Counted from the stretch's first letter, positions 1 to 7,724 are shown. The stretch is DNA of 64,000 nt from HKST-UBA85 sp035654775 (GCA_035654775.1 DASRWB010000067.1:1-64000), one strand, 5' to 3'. Made by a program: numbers and translations. The notes: generated by a model from the letters alone, not told the origin.

Positions 1-15
1 ATTTGAGAAAATCCG

Positions 16-45
16 TTGCAAATTAAAACATTTTACTTATCTTTG
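16..45 (+). promoter_or_regulatory. promoter of higBA
   Basis: TATCTTTG at 38-45 matches the Bacteroidota -7 consensus TAnnTTTG exactly. A TTG at 16-18 lies 19 bases upstream and fits the -33 element. Transcription should start a few bases after 45, upstream of the toxin start at 70. The match is seen directly; promoter activity is inferred. Confidence 0.65.
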
Positions 46-58
46 ACGTTAGTAACGT
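46..58. promoter_or_regulatory. inverted repeat, probable HigA operator
   Basis: ACGTTA-G-TAACGT is a perfect 6-bp inverted repeat around one base. It directly abuts the -7 box and would cover the transcription start. HigA-type antitoxins bind palindromes over their own promoter, so autorepression is the natural reading. The repeat is seen; binding is inferred. Confidence 0.5.
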
Positions 59-69
59 AAAACGAAATT

Positions 70-351
70 ATGATTATTTCCTTTGGCTCGAAAGAGACCG
101 AACAGATTTGGAACGGAATCCGAGTCAAAAAAATGCCGATAGAAGTTCAGAACGTTGGACGTCGGAAATTGAGAATGTTGAATAACTCGCAAGACATTGC
201 TGATTTAAGAATTCCACCCTCAAACCGACTTGAAAAACTGACTGGAAAATTAAGCGAATATTACAGTATTCAAATTAACAAACAATGGCGGATTATATTC
301 ATTTGGGACAAAGGAAACGCAAGTGAAGTGGAAATAATTGATTATCACTAA
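70..351 (+). CDS. higB: HigB-like toxin of the RelE/ParE superfamily
   Basis: The 93-residue product has the length and layout of HigB toxins, which are ribosome-dependent mRNA endonucleases. After a short N-terminal strand it carries the characteristic stretch ending in LRIPPSNRLEKLTG (about residues 46-60), then YSIQINKQWRIIFIW, the conserved C-terminal beta-strand segment with the family's R and W residues. It starts 24 bases after a clear promoter and is followed 12 bases later by the antitoxin gene. The toxin-first order is typical of higBA. The pair sits in a patch that ends in a cassette-like boundary, which suggests horizontal acquisition. Family assignment is confident; activity is not shown by sequence alone. 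Confidence 0.92.
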   Translation: MIISFGSKETEQIWNGIRVKKMPIEVQNVGRRKLRMLNNSQDIADLRIPPSNRLEKLTGKLSEYYSIQINKQWRIIFIWDKGNASEVEIIDYH

Positions 352-363
352 AAAAAGAAAAAA

Positions 364-666
364 ATGGAAAAGTTAGCAAATGTACATCCCGGAGAAATCT
401 TGAATTTTGAATTTCTTGAGCCTTTAGAAATTACTGCATACCGACTTTCAAAGGATTTAAAAATCCCACAAACACGAATTTCGGAAATTATCAAAGGAAA
501 TCGTAGAATTACAGCGGACACAGCTTTAAGATTGAGTAAATATTTTGGAAACTCTGCAAAATTCTGGCTCGGACTTCAAGATGATTTTGACATCGAGGAA
601 GAAAAGAAATCTAAAGAAGCGGAACTAAACGAAATAAAACATTACGAAAATAAAAACGTTGCCTAA
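364..666 (+). CDS. higA: HigA-family antitoxin, XRE-type DNA-binding protein
   Basis: This 100-residue protein has the HigA signature: an N-terminal HPGEIL motif (residues 8-13), a helix-turn-helix around residues 26-60 (AYRLSKDL, then the recognition helix with RISEIIKGNRRI), and a following stretch TALRLSKYFGNSAKFWLGLQ that is near-invariant in this family. It should neutralise the upstream HigB-like toxin and repress the shared promoter through the inverted repeat at 46-58. The C-terminal 20 residues are rich in Lys and Glu. Its stop codon lies inside the sequence GTTGCCTAAC, which starts a cassette-boundary-like region. Confidence 0.93.
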   Translation: MEKLANVHPGEILNFEFLEPLEITAYRLSKDLKIPQTRISEIIKGNRRITADTALRLSKYFGNSAKFWLGLQDDFDIEEEKKSKEAELNEIKHYENKNVA

Positions 667-814
667 CAAAGATCTGAGTTAAAAAACAAATCTTTTTAGT
701 TCAATTTTGACACAAAAATTTCCTCATATGGCAATTCGCTTTTAGCAATCGCAAATGCTTGTTTAAGTAATTTAGTTCTTAAACCATGCAAGGCCTGTTA
801 CACGTTGCCCACAA
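656..814. repeat. cassette-boundary-like region flanked by short direct repeats
   Basis: ACGTTGCC occurs at 656-663 and again at 802-809, followed in each case by a related YxAYAA-type tail (TAACAA and CACAA). The first copy overlaps the higA stop codon in GCCTAAC, the 5' core shape of integron attC sites. The second copy lies just before a new ATG at 817. Between them there is weak internal symmetry (GAGTTAAAAAAC against the complement of GTTCTTAAACC). The second core, GTTGCCC, does not fit the attC rule GTTRRRY, and no integrase gene is visible. It is a recombination-boundary candidate only. Confidence 0.3.
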
Positions 815-816
815 TT

Positions 817-975
817 ATGAAATACTGCTTAACATTACTATTCACGATACTATCTATCAATTCAATTTTTGGACAAAACCCTGAAAATAAAACTGAATTG
901 TGCGTAATAAATATGTTGGGTGCTAAAGTTTATGACGGTGAGAATGATAAATTTAAGCCTTGTGCTTTTAAGTAA
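817..975 (+). CDS. tiny putative secreted protein, possibly a gene remnant
   Basis: An ATG at 817 opens a 52-codon frame. The first 20 residues look like a signal peptide (MKYCLTLLFT, then a hydrophobic run ending near FGQ), followed by about 32 polar residues with three cysteines in the whole product. I do not recognise the mature part. It begins 7 bases after the second cassette-like direct repeat, as cassette genes do. The 50 bases after its stop contain another short open stretch without a start, so the locus may be the decayed 5' end of a longer secreted protein gene. Nothing else is seen between 667 and 1027. Confidence 0.35.
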   Translation: MKYCLTLLFTILSINSIFGQNPENKTELCVINMLGAKVYDGENDKFKPCAFK

Positions 976-1027
976 ATTTGGTGCAACCCGACAAGATAGT
1001 GCTTTGAAACCTGCGCCGGGAGTTGAT

Positions 1028-1393
1028 TTAATGTCCCAGCGGAAGCTCTTTTACCTGTTCAGGAAACGTGAGTACCATTTGAGGTTTGCCGCGAAATAGT
1101 TCTACTACACCCGTAATGGTCAGGTGTTTCCCTTTGTAATGGTCTAGACCTTGTACAAACTTGTGTTTGTTTTTTCCCCAGAGCACCAGGGTAAATATCT
1201 GGTTGGGGTAAAGGCCGCCCATATTGAAATACGTAGGGCTACCGGAAATATGCTCGGGACTGTTTATTTCGGTAACCACACCACAGACTGTAACTTCCTT
1301 GCCCACAAAAGCCGAAGCGTTGTCTATGGTAACTTCACATTCCTGTGCATACGCGCCGGTACACAACAGGAAAAAAACTAAAAATCGAAACAT
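1028..1393 (-). CDS. small secreted OB-fold-like protein
   Basis: The 121-residue product begins with a clear signal peptide (FRFLVFFLLCTGAYA, cleavage likely before QE). The mature part has the strand pattern of an OB-fold: a segment GKEVTVCGVVTEI near residues 31-43, then a GSPTYFNMGG turn, then a hydrophobic strand FTLVLWG and a C-terminal GKHLTITGVVELFRGKPQMVL. The last motif is typical of small OB-fold proteins that resemble nucleic-acid-binding tRNA_anti-like domains, but the signal peptide places it in the periplasm or outside. Two cysteines remain in the mature part. It is a lone minus-strand gene between the toxin-antitoxin patch and the T9SS protein. The function is unknown. Confidence 0.75.
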   Translation of the reverse strand: MFRFLVFFLLCTGAYAQECEVTIDNASAFVGKEVTVCGVVTEINSPEHISGSPTYFNMGGLYPNQIFTLVLWGKNKHKFVQGLDHYKGKHLTITGVVELFRGKPQMVLTFPEQVKELPLGH

Positions 1394-1737
1394 AAGGTGC
1401 TATTAATTGATTGTCTCGGGTATGTATTACACGCATTAAATGTAGTAAAAAAATAGCGCTTAAAACTATTTTAAAACATAAATTACGGAAATCCGTAAGA
1501 AGATGCCGTTGTTTTTTCAGAGCGCTTGGGCTATTGTTCTTTCGGGAAGTGTTTGGCAGCAATGCGGTGGAGAAAAAAATCATGTTATTTCTTTCATTTA
1601 CAGTTAGATTTAAGAAAAAATTACTATTTTGAAAACTGATAATCGTACGGCATATCCTACAATAGTAGGCAATGCGGCAAAAAAATCAAAAAAATTAGCA
1701 ATAACATCAAGAAAAACAAACCAAAAAACCGTCACAC
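1394..1737. other. intergenic stretch without a supported gene
   Basis: These 344 bases separate two divergently oriented genes. Open frames exist on both strands but their products are basic, low-complexity and lack any family signature, so I reject them. The only clear structure is the 16-bp palindrome at 1483-1498. AT-rich DNA just before 1738 contains no perfect TAnnTTTG box, although TATTTTG near 1625 comes close. Confidence 0.6.
1483..1498. promoter_or_regulatory. 16-bp perfect palindrome, candidate operator
   Basis: TTACGGA-AA-TCCGTAA is a perfect dyad with 7-bp arms and a 2-bp centre. The size and symmetry fit a binding site for a dimeric regulator. It lies about 90 bases upstream of the minus-strand gene starting at 1393 and 240 bases upstream of the plus-strand gene at 1738. 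No regulator gene is adjacent. The dyad is seen directly; the role is inferred. Confidence 0.4.
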
Positions 1738-3099
1738 ATGGAAACAAAACTACACACACTTATGGGCTTACTTTTATTATTAATTTTCATTACTCCAAGT
1801 TTTGCACAAGAATGGCAACCTGTAGGTTCAATTGGATTCTCTGCGGGTATGATTTCTGAGCCATCTCTGGCATTCAGCAATACGGGAGAGCCTTATATAG
1901 CTTTTTCAGATGGTGCACATTCAGGTAAAGTTACCGTTATGAAGTTTGATGGAAGTAGCTGGGTGATGGTAGGTTCTCCAGGATTTTCAACGTCATCAAC
2001 CTTGTTTCTTTCACTAGCATTTAGTAATACCGGAGAGCCTTATGTAGCCTTTGAAGATGGTGGAAACTCTTTTAGAGCTACGGTAATGAAGTTTAATGGA
2101 AGTAACTGGGAAGCTGTTGGGACACCAGGATTTTCTACGGGAAATTTAGCGTACATTACCCTTGCATTCAATGGCGATAACGAACCTTATGTGGCCTATC
2201 GCGATGATGGAAATTCTCAAAAAGCTACGGTTATGAAATTTAATGGAACCAGTTGGCTTACAGTTGGGTCTGAGGGTTTCTCTGCAGGAAGAGCGGATTA
2301 TACTTCCCTTGCATTCAATAGTTTGGATGAGCCTTATGTGGCCTATAGAGATGGAGGAAATTCATACAAGGCTACGGTAATGAAGTTTGATGGAAATAGT
2401 TGGACAAATGTAGGAGCTTCCGGTTTTTCTGTTGGAGTAGCATCAAATACATCTTTGGCATTTAGTCATACAGGAGAGCTTTATGTAGCATATTCAGATG
2501 GAGGAAATTCATTTAAAGCCAGCACTATGAAATTTAACGGAACTAGTTGGGAAAATGTAGGCGTTGCCGGATTTTCCATAGGGGTTGTGGCAAATACATC
2601 TTTGGCATTTAGTCATACAGGAGAGCCTTATGTGGCTTTTCGAGATGATGCAAATGCCGGTCAAGCTGCAGTAATGAAATTTGATGGAAGTAATTGGGTG
2701 AATGTAGGTGACGCTGGATTTTCAGCGGGAGCAATTGATGATATTTCCTTTGCTTTCAGTGATTTGGGTGAGCCTTATGTGGCTTATAATGATGGGGAGA
2801 ATGGGAACTTTTCTACTGTTATGAAATTTGCAAGTACTTTGAGTGTTGGGGATGTTTATGCTTCTTTTTCTTTTACTTTGTACCCTAACCCTGCAGCAGA
2901 TGTTGTAAAACTTGGTGCTTTACCGGGCGCTCAAACAAGCATTAAACTCTTTGACCTTTCCGGAAAACAAATTTTTATTGAACAAACCACAGCTGAATCT
3001 TTAAGTATTAACCTTCGGGACTTTGCTGCCGGTTTGTATCTGATTAGAATAGAACATCAAGGAAGTGTAGGCTATAAAAAATTAAGCATACGCAAATAA
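1738..3099 (+). CDS. secreted seven-repeat protein with type IX secretion C-terminal domain
   Basis: The 453-residue product has a signal peptide (residues 1-23, ending SFA before QE). Seven consecutive units of 49 residues follow from about residue 33, each containing the pattern SLAFSNTGEPYVAY, then D-G-N, then TVMKFDGSSWxxVG. Seven units of roughly 50 residues with a W near the end suggest a seven-bladed beta-propeller. The last 75 residues form a type IX sorting domain: YPNPAAD, a strand with IKLFDLSGK, and a C-terminal GLYLIRI...YKKLSIRK. The protein is therefore expected on the cell surface or outside. The substrate cannot be told from sequence. The repeats are also conserved at the DNA level, which points to recent duplication. 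Confidence 0.88.
   Translation: METKLHTLMGLLLLLIFITPSFAQEWQPVGSIGFSAGMISEPSLAFSNTGEPYIAFSDGAHSGKVTVMKFDGSSWVMVGSPGFSTSSTLFLSLAFSNTGEPYVAFEDGGNSFRATVMKFNGSNWEAVGTPGFSTGNLAYITLAFNGDNEPYVAYRDDGNSQKATVMKFNGTSWLTVGSEGFSAGRADYTSLAFNSLDEPYVAYRDGGNSYKATVMKFDGNSWTNVGASGFSVGVASNTSLAFSHTGELYVAYSDGGNSFKASTMKFNGTSWENVGVAGFSIGVVANTSLAFSHTGEPYVAFRDDANAGQAAVMKFDGSNWVNVGDAGFSAGAIDDISFAFSDLGEPYVAYNDGENGNFSTVMKFASTLSVGDVYASFSFTLYPNPAADVVKLGALPGAQTSIKLFDLSGKQIFIEQTTAESLSINLRDFAAGLYLIRIEHQGSVGYKKLSIRK
1834..2862 (+). repeat. seven tandem 147-bp coding repeats
   Basis: Units of 49 codons start at GFS motifs every 147 bases. Blocks such as the DNA for GEPYVA and TVMKF are nearly identical between units, for example in the pair around 2455 and 2605. 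The final unit is shortened where it joins the sorting domain. Repeats of this kind can expand or contract by recombination. Confidence 0.8.
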
Positions 3100-3261
3100 G
3101 TGATTTTAGTTCTGTATAGCTTTTTTTATTATTAAAATTAGGGTTATTGTAATTAGGTGTTTTGAGGAGTTTTTATTAATGGTTAATAACAAGGAAGTTC
3201 TTTTTGACTATAAAAATGTAAAATGAAACTTATATTGAATCTATATACAGGCTAGCATTCT

Positions 3262-3723
3262 ATGAAAAACACACCAGAAGCTTTCAGGCTTATCGGTCTT
3301 AAATTGCCGAATAAAACAAGTAATGAAAACAACCGGTCTAGTACAGACTGCGGTCATCTGTGGCAACAGTTTGAAACGGAAAAAATAATTAATCGTATTC
3401 CTGATAAACTATCTGATGAAATCTATGCCGTATACTTTGACTATGAGCCAGATGATAAGGGTCTGTTTTCGTATTTTATAGGGTGTAAAGTACCTGAAAA
3501 TGTAGTAGTTCCAGAAGGCCTAGAAGCTCTAACCATACCTGGACAGCACTATATAAGGTTTACGGCCAAAGGCAAAATGACGGGTTGTATAAGCGATGCC
3601 TGGAAAGCAATTAGACAAGCAGACCTAAACCGAGAATATGCCTTTGATTTTGAAGTTTATGGTCAAAAAAGCTACGATTGGAACAATGCTGAGGTGCCTA
3701 TTTATATTTCTGTAAAACCCTAG
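3262..3723 (+). CDS. GyrI-like / effector-binding domain protein
   Basis: This 153-residue protein is a stand-alone GyrI-like domain, the fold used as the ligand-binding part of AraC- and MerR-type regulators (Rob, BmrR). Recognisable parts are the N-terminal FRLIGLKLP strand, a central DEIYAVYFDYEPDDKG region, YFIGCKVPE (about residues 73-81), IPGQHYIRFTAKG and a C-terminal DFEVYG. No DNA-binding domain is attached, so it may bind a small molecule or act on DNA gyrase as GyrI does. It is followed after 29 bases by a DoxX-like gene and may be cotranscribed with it. The exact ligand is unknown. Confidence 0.75.
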   Translation: MKNTPEAFRLIGLKLPNKTSNENNRSSTDCGHLWQQFETEKIINRIPDKLSDEIYAVYFDYEPDDKGLFSYFIGCKVPENVVVPEGLEALTIPGQHYIRFTAKGKMTGCISDAWKAIRQADLNREYAFDFEVYGQKSYDWNNAEVPIYISVKP

Positions 3724-3752
3724 TACAAAACGATGAATAAAAAACAACAATC

Positions 3753-4130
3753 ATGAAAAACAAAATTTTAACAGTACTGTCGATTCTTTTTGGATTACTG
3801 CTTATTAATGGCGGGCTAAACAAGTTTTTTAACTATATGCCCACGCCGGAAGATTTAAATCCTGAACTGGTAAAGGATTTTGAAGCTATAATGGAAATCG
3901 CTTGGCTTATGCCGCTTATTGCATGGGCAGAGTTAGTGGGTGGAATTTTACTGCTTTTCCCCCGAACACGACCTTTGGGCGCATTGGTTGTTTTTCCGGT
4001 AATGGTTGGCGTATTGCTAACGCATTTGACAGCTGCACCGGAAGGATTGCCCATAGCACTAGTTATATGGGCTATTTTGCTTTGGATTCTTTACACACAC
4101 CGCGAGAAGTATGCGATACTTGTAAAGTGA
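3753..4130 (+). CDS. DoxX-like small membrane protein
   Basis: The 125-residue product has four predicted membrane segments: near residues 5-22, 44-66, 73-92 and 97-115. The pattern LNGGLNKFF after the first helix, the second helix starting with WLMPLIAWAELVGGILLLFPRTRPLGAL and the short loops are typical of DoxX/DoxD-like proteins. These are small integral membrane proteins, some linked to redox or thiosulfate metabolism, but most are uncharacterised. It lies downstream of a GyrI-like gene in the same direction. No gene is supported in the 237 bases that follow, which hold the nqr promoter. Confidence 0.78.
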   Translation: MKNKILTVLSILFGLLLINGGLNKFFNYMPTPEDLNPELVKDFEAIMEIAWLMPLIAWAELVGGILLLFPRTRPLGALVVFPVMVGVLLTHLTAAPEGLPIALVIWAILLWILYTHREKYAILVK

Positions 4131-4320
4131 CATTGAGAACGCTTGATGGCATAATATAGCGCTCAGGTGTTTTGTTATGAGGGTACTTTTACAAGCCGAG
4201 GTATAGGTTGTTCTGCATGTTAAAAAAATAAGGAGCAGCAAGGAGATATTTAACACAATTTAGAATCAATACAAATAAAAATCTCGGTGAATTCATAGTA
4301 TAAATACATTTAAAAATTCG

Positions 4321-4328
4321 TAAATTTG
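4321..4328 (+). promoter_or_regulatory. -7 element of the nqr operon promoter
   Basis: TAAATTTG fits TAnnTTTG exactly, 39 bases before the nqrA ATG at 4368. The box overlaps the upstream in-frame TTG at 4326, so translation cannot sensibly start there. No convincing -33 element was found. Confidence 0.6.
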
Positions 4329-4367
4329 CCCCGATTTTTTAGAACACGCAACTCAACAATACATAGC

Positions 4368-5723
4368 ATGTCAAACGACATTAAAATTAAAAAAGGTCTG
4401 GATATAAACCTTTTAGGTAAAGCTAACAAAACACTCGAGACGGCTATTGTTAGTAATTATTATACTCTACGACCCGAAGATTTTCATGGGGTAACGCCAA
4501 AGCTTGTGGCCCGTGAAGGCACACCACTGAAAGCCGGAGAACCTGTGTTTTATGACAAATCCAACGAGGCCGTTAAGTTTGTATCACCGGTTTCAGGAGA
4601 AGTTATAGAAATTCTACGTGGAGAGAAACGCCGCATACTATCGATTAAAATACAAGCCGATAAAAATCAGGAGTATCACGATTTTGGAAAAACTGAGGTG
4701 AAATCGGCTTCCGGGCAAGCGCTTAAAGACAAGCTTTTGGCATCCGGCTGTTGGACTTTTATAAAGCAACGCCCGTATGATATTATTGCCAAAACGGATA
4801 AAGCGCCTAAGGCAATATTTATTTCGGGGTATGCTACGGCGCCTTTGGCTGCCGATTTGGATTTTACCCTTTCAGGCAAAGAAGAAGCTTTGCAAACGGC
4901 CATTGATGCTTTATCTAAACTCACCGAGGGAAAAATACACGTAGGTGTTGGAAAGAATAGTCAATCGCCTTTAGCGGGATTAAAAGGAGTTACACTGCAT
5001 CAAATTTCCGGACCGCATCCGGCAGGAAACGTAGGTACACTAATCAATAAAATTGACCCGGTAAACAAAGGAGAAGTGGTGTGGACAATAGCCGCGCAAG
5101 ACCTAGTTATTCTGGGTGATTTATTCCTTACCGGGAAGTACAATGCCGAGCGTATTGTGGCACTGGCCGGAGCCTCGGTACAGAATCCAAGATACTTTAA
5201 AACCAAAATAGGCAGCGAAGTAGCCACCATGATTTACGATCAAGGAATTGAAAAAGATGCACATGTTCGGATTATTTCAGGGAATGTACTTAGCGGCAAG
5301 CAAGTAAAGCCTGACGGATATCTGGACCACTACAGCAATATTATTACCGTGATTCCGGAAGGAGACGATTATGAACTTTTTGGGTGGAACAAACCCATTT
5401 TCAATAAGATTTCTACCTCAAGAGCTTTAACCTTTTCCTGGTTGATGCCAAAGAAAGCCTTCAATCTGGATACCAATACCAATGGAGAACACCGTGCCTT
5501 TGTGGTTACCGGAAACTATGAAGAGGTTTTTCCGCTTGATATCTACCCTATGCAAATACTGAAGTCGTGTATGTATAAAGATTTAGACGAGATGGAAGCA
5601 CTGGGCATGTATGAAGTAGCTCCCGAAGATTTTGCATTAACAGAGTTTGTATGTGTATCAAAACAACCCCATCAAAAGATTATAAGAGAAGGGTTGGATT
5701 TAATGATTAAAGAAATAGGATAA
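4368..5723 (+). CDS. nqrA: Na+-translocating NADH:quinone reductase subunit A
   Basis: The 451-residue product is the peripheral NqrA subunit of the sodium-pumping NADH:ubiquinone reductase. It begins with the family N-terminus SNDIKIKKGLDINLLG and includes the biotinyl-like region with PLKAGEPVFYDK (about residues 60-75) and the NVGTLINKIDPV segment. NqrA takes part in quinone binding at the cytoplasmic face. I chose ATG 4368 over an upstream TTG because the promoter box overlaps the TTG and because NqrA proteins start at this motif. It heads a six-gene operon, nqrABCDEF; nqrB starts 41 bases downstream. Confidence 0.96.
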   Translation: MSNDIKIKKGLDINLLGKANKTLETAIVSNYYTLRPEDFHGVTPKLVAREGTPLKAGEPVFYDKSNEAVKFVSPVSGEVIEILRGEKRRILSIKIQADKNQEYHDFGKTEVKSASGQALKDKLLASGCWTFIKQRPYDIIAKTDKAPKAIFISGYATAPLAADLDFTLSGKEEALQTAIDALSKLTEGKIHVGVGKNSQSPLAGLKGVTLHQISGPHPAGNVGTLINKIDPVNKGEVVWTIAAQDLVILGDLFLTGKYNAERIVALAGASVQNPRYFKTKIGSEVATMIYDQGIEKDAHVRIISGNVLSGKQVKPDGYLDHYSNIITVIPEGDDYELFGWNKPIFNKISTSRALTFSWLMPKKAFNLDTNTNGEHRAFVVTGNYEEVFPLDIYPMQILKSCMYKDLDEMEALGMYEVAPEDFALTEFVCVSKQPHQKIIREGLDLMIKEIG

Positions 5724-5764
5724 ACAGTTTGTTTGGTTTTTTCCAAATAAAAAACAGTAAATAA

Positions 5765-6964
5765 ATGGGCTTAAAAAGTAATTTACATAAACTAAAAGAG
5801 AAGTATAAAGGGACCAAAATGGCACCTGCGTTTAATGCGTTACATACTTTTTTATACCTGCCTAATGAAACCACACATGGAGGTACACATATAAAAGCTG
5901 CAGACGACCTGAAACGTACGATGAATACCGTTATCATGGCTTTGGTGCCGTGTTTGATTTTCGGTATGTTTAATGCCGGCTATCAGCATTTCAATGCTGT
6001 AGGCGCACCGGTTGAATTTTTATCCTGGGATGCCTTTTATATTGGATTAATCAAGGTATTGCCACTTGTTGTGGTATCGTATGGAGTGGGACTGGCCATA
6101 GAATTTTTATTTGCCGTTATCAAAGGTCATGAAGTAGAAGAGGGTTACTTAGTAACCGGAATGTTGGTGCCATTGATAGTACCGGTTGATTTGCCCTTAT
6201 GGATGCTGGCTGTGGCCGTAGCCTTTGGTGTAGTTATAGGTAAAGAAGTATTTGGCGGTACGGGGATGAATATTTTAAACCCGGCATTAACCATCAGGGC
6301 TTTTTTATTCTTTGCCTATCCTACCTGGATGTCGGGAGACAAAGTTTGGGTACACGGCGCCGTAGAGAATGCAAACCAAATAGCTGAAGGAGCGAACATA
6401 GATGCCATATCAGGCGAAACAGTTCTGGGGAGTTTGGCACAGAATCAAGAGGTAAGTTACTCAGTAGCCGATATGTTTTTCGGGTTTATTCCGGGTTCGG
6501 TAGGAGAAACTTCCACGCTGCTTATTTTATTAGGCGGTTTGTTTTTAATCTTTACCAAGATAGGAAGCTGGAGAATTATGCTTTCCTCAGTACTTGGAGC
6601 TTTGGTCATGGGACTTATTTTTAACGGTGTGGTCGATGCCGGTTGGATTTCTGAAAGCAGTAAATTCTACGGGCTGATGCGTACCGAATTCTGGCAACAT
6701 CTGCTGATTGGCGGATTGGCCTTTGGTATTGTATTTATGGCCACCGATCCGGTTACCGCTTCACAAACCAATAAAGGAAAATGGATTTACGGGTTTTTAA
6801 TCGGGTTTATTTCCGTATTGATACGCGTATTTAACCCGGCATACCCGGAAGGCGTTATGCTGGCTATTTTATTGATGAATGTATTTGCACCCACTATAGA
6901 CCATTATGTAGTTCAAGGCAATGTAAAAAGAAGAATGAAACGTTTAAAAGCAAAAACCGCTTAA
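5765..6964 (+). CDS. nqrB: Na+-translocating NADH:quinone reductase subunit B
   Basis: The 399-residue membrane subunit holds riboflavin and a covalently bound FMN and forms the core of the sodium channel. The N-terminal soluble part contains the HGGTHIKAADDLKRTMNTV region, followed by many membrane helices. The FMN attachment region reads DAISGETVLGSL with Thr219 as the expected acceptor; the usual motif is SGAT, so Ala is replaced by Glu here. GTGMNILNPALTIRAF is also family-specific. Flavinylation would be done by the ApbE encoded at 11409. It overlaps no neighbour; nqrC begins one base after the stop. Confidence 0.96.
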   Translation: MGLKSNLHKLKEKYKGTKMAPAFNALHTFLYLPNETTHGGTHIKAADDLKRTMNTVIMALVPCLIFGMFNAGYQHFNAVGAPVEFLSWDAFYIGLIKVLPLVVVSYGVGLAIEFLFAVIKGHEVEEGYLVTGMLVPLIVPVDLPLWMLAVAVAFGVVIGKEVFGGTGMNILNPALTIRAFLFFAYPTWMSGDKVWVHGAVENANQIAEGANIDAISGETVLGSLAQNQEVSYSVADMFFGFIPGSVGETSTLLILLGGLFLIFTKIGSWRIMLSSVLGALVMGLIFNGVVDAGWISESSKFYGLMRTEFWQHLLIGGLAFGIVFMATDPVTASQTNKGKWIYGFLIGFISVLIRVFNPAYPEGVMLAILLMNVFAPTIDHYVVQGNVKRRMKRLKAKTA

Positions 6965-6965
6965 G

Positions 6966-7718
6966 ATGAGTACAAAAACAGACAGTAATATATACACCGT
7001 AATTTTTGCCATTGCCATGGTAGTGGTAGTTGGCACTTTACTGGCTTATACGGCAGCTTCATTGAAGCCTCGTATATCAGAAAATGTAAGGCTGGAAAAG
7101 CAACAAAATATTCTGTATGCCATAGGGGTAAATGAGAATGAAGAAGGAAGTGTAAACTTTGTTTCTACTGCTGAAACTCCTGAATTGTTTTCAAAATACA
7201 TTACCAAACAATTGGTTATTCAAAACGGAGAAGTATCTGAGGATAATGAGGCCTATCTTATTGATATAAAGAAAGAAAAGGCAAAAGGAAAGGACAATCC
7301 TTCAGCAAGAAAGTTACCGTTGTTTGTAGGAGAAAAAGATAATAAAACGTATTATGTAGCGCCTGTTTACGGAAAAGGTTTATGGGATGCTATTTGGGGA
7401 TATATATCGCTAGATGAAAACATGGTTATTCAAGGAGCTTATTTTGATCATAAAGGCGAAACACCCGGTTTGGGAGCAAACATTAATCAACGTTTTTTCA
7501 TGGATGATTTTATAGGAGAGCATTTGCTTGACGAAAACGGTACTTTTAAAGGTGTAGAAGTGGCTAAGGGAAATGCAGACCCAACCAATCAAGACAAAAC
7601 GGATAATGAGGTAGATGCCATAGCCGGGTCAACTATTACAGGTAATGGAGTAACTGCTATGATAAAAAGTGATTTAAAGCTTTACAAACCTTTTTTTGAC
7701 AATTTAAAAAACAACTAA
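6966..7718 (+). CDS. nqrC: Na+-translocating NADH:quinone reductase subunit C
   Basis: NqrC (250 residues) has one N-terminal membrane helix (about residues 10-30) and a periplasmic FMN-binding domain that carries electrons within the complex. KGLWDAIWGYISLD and the HKGETPGLGANI segment are diagnostic. The covalent FMN site reads DAIAGSTITGNGVT with Thr223 as likely acceptor. The canonical sequence is SGAT, so this is a variant (AGST). It is tightly packed between nqrB and nqrD (1- and 6-base gaps), which indicates a single transcript. Confidence 0.95.
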   Translation: MSTKTDSNIYTVIFAIAMVVVVGTLLAYTAASLKPRISENVRLEKQQNILYAIGVNENEEGSVNFVSTAETPELFSKYITKQLVIQNGEVSEDNEAYLIDIKKEKAKGKDNPSARKLPLFVGEKDNKTYYVAPVYGKGLWDAIWGYISLDENMVIQGAYFDHKGETPGLGANINQRFFMDDFIGEHLLDENGTFKGVEVAKGNADPTNQDKTDNEVDAIAGSTITGNGVTAMIKSDLKLYKPFFDNLKNN

Positions 7719-7724
7719 TACATT

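Noticed and set aside
656..814. Calling the boundary a true integron attC site
   Set aside because: The second core GTTGCCC breaks the GTTRRRY rule, pairing between the two halves is weak and no integrase gene is in the window.
1151..1632. Several overlapping open frames on both strands around 1151-1632
   Set aside because: They overlap the OB-fold-like gene or lie in AT-rich DNA and their products are basic, low-complexity and without family motifs.
4326..4367. TTG start giving a 14-residue extension of NqrA
   Set aside because: The -7 box TAAATTTG overlaps the TTG and NqrA proteins begin at the SNDIKIKKG segment.
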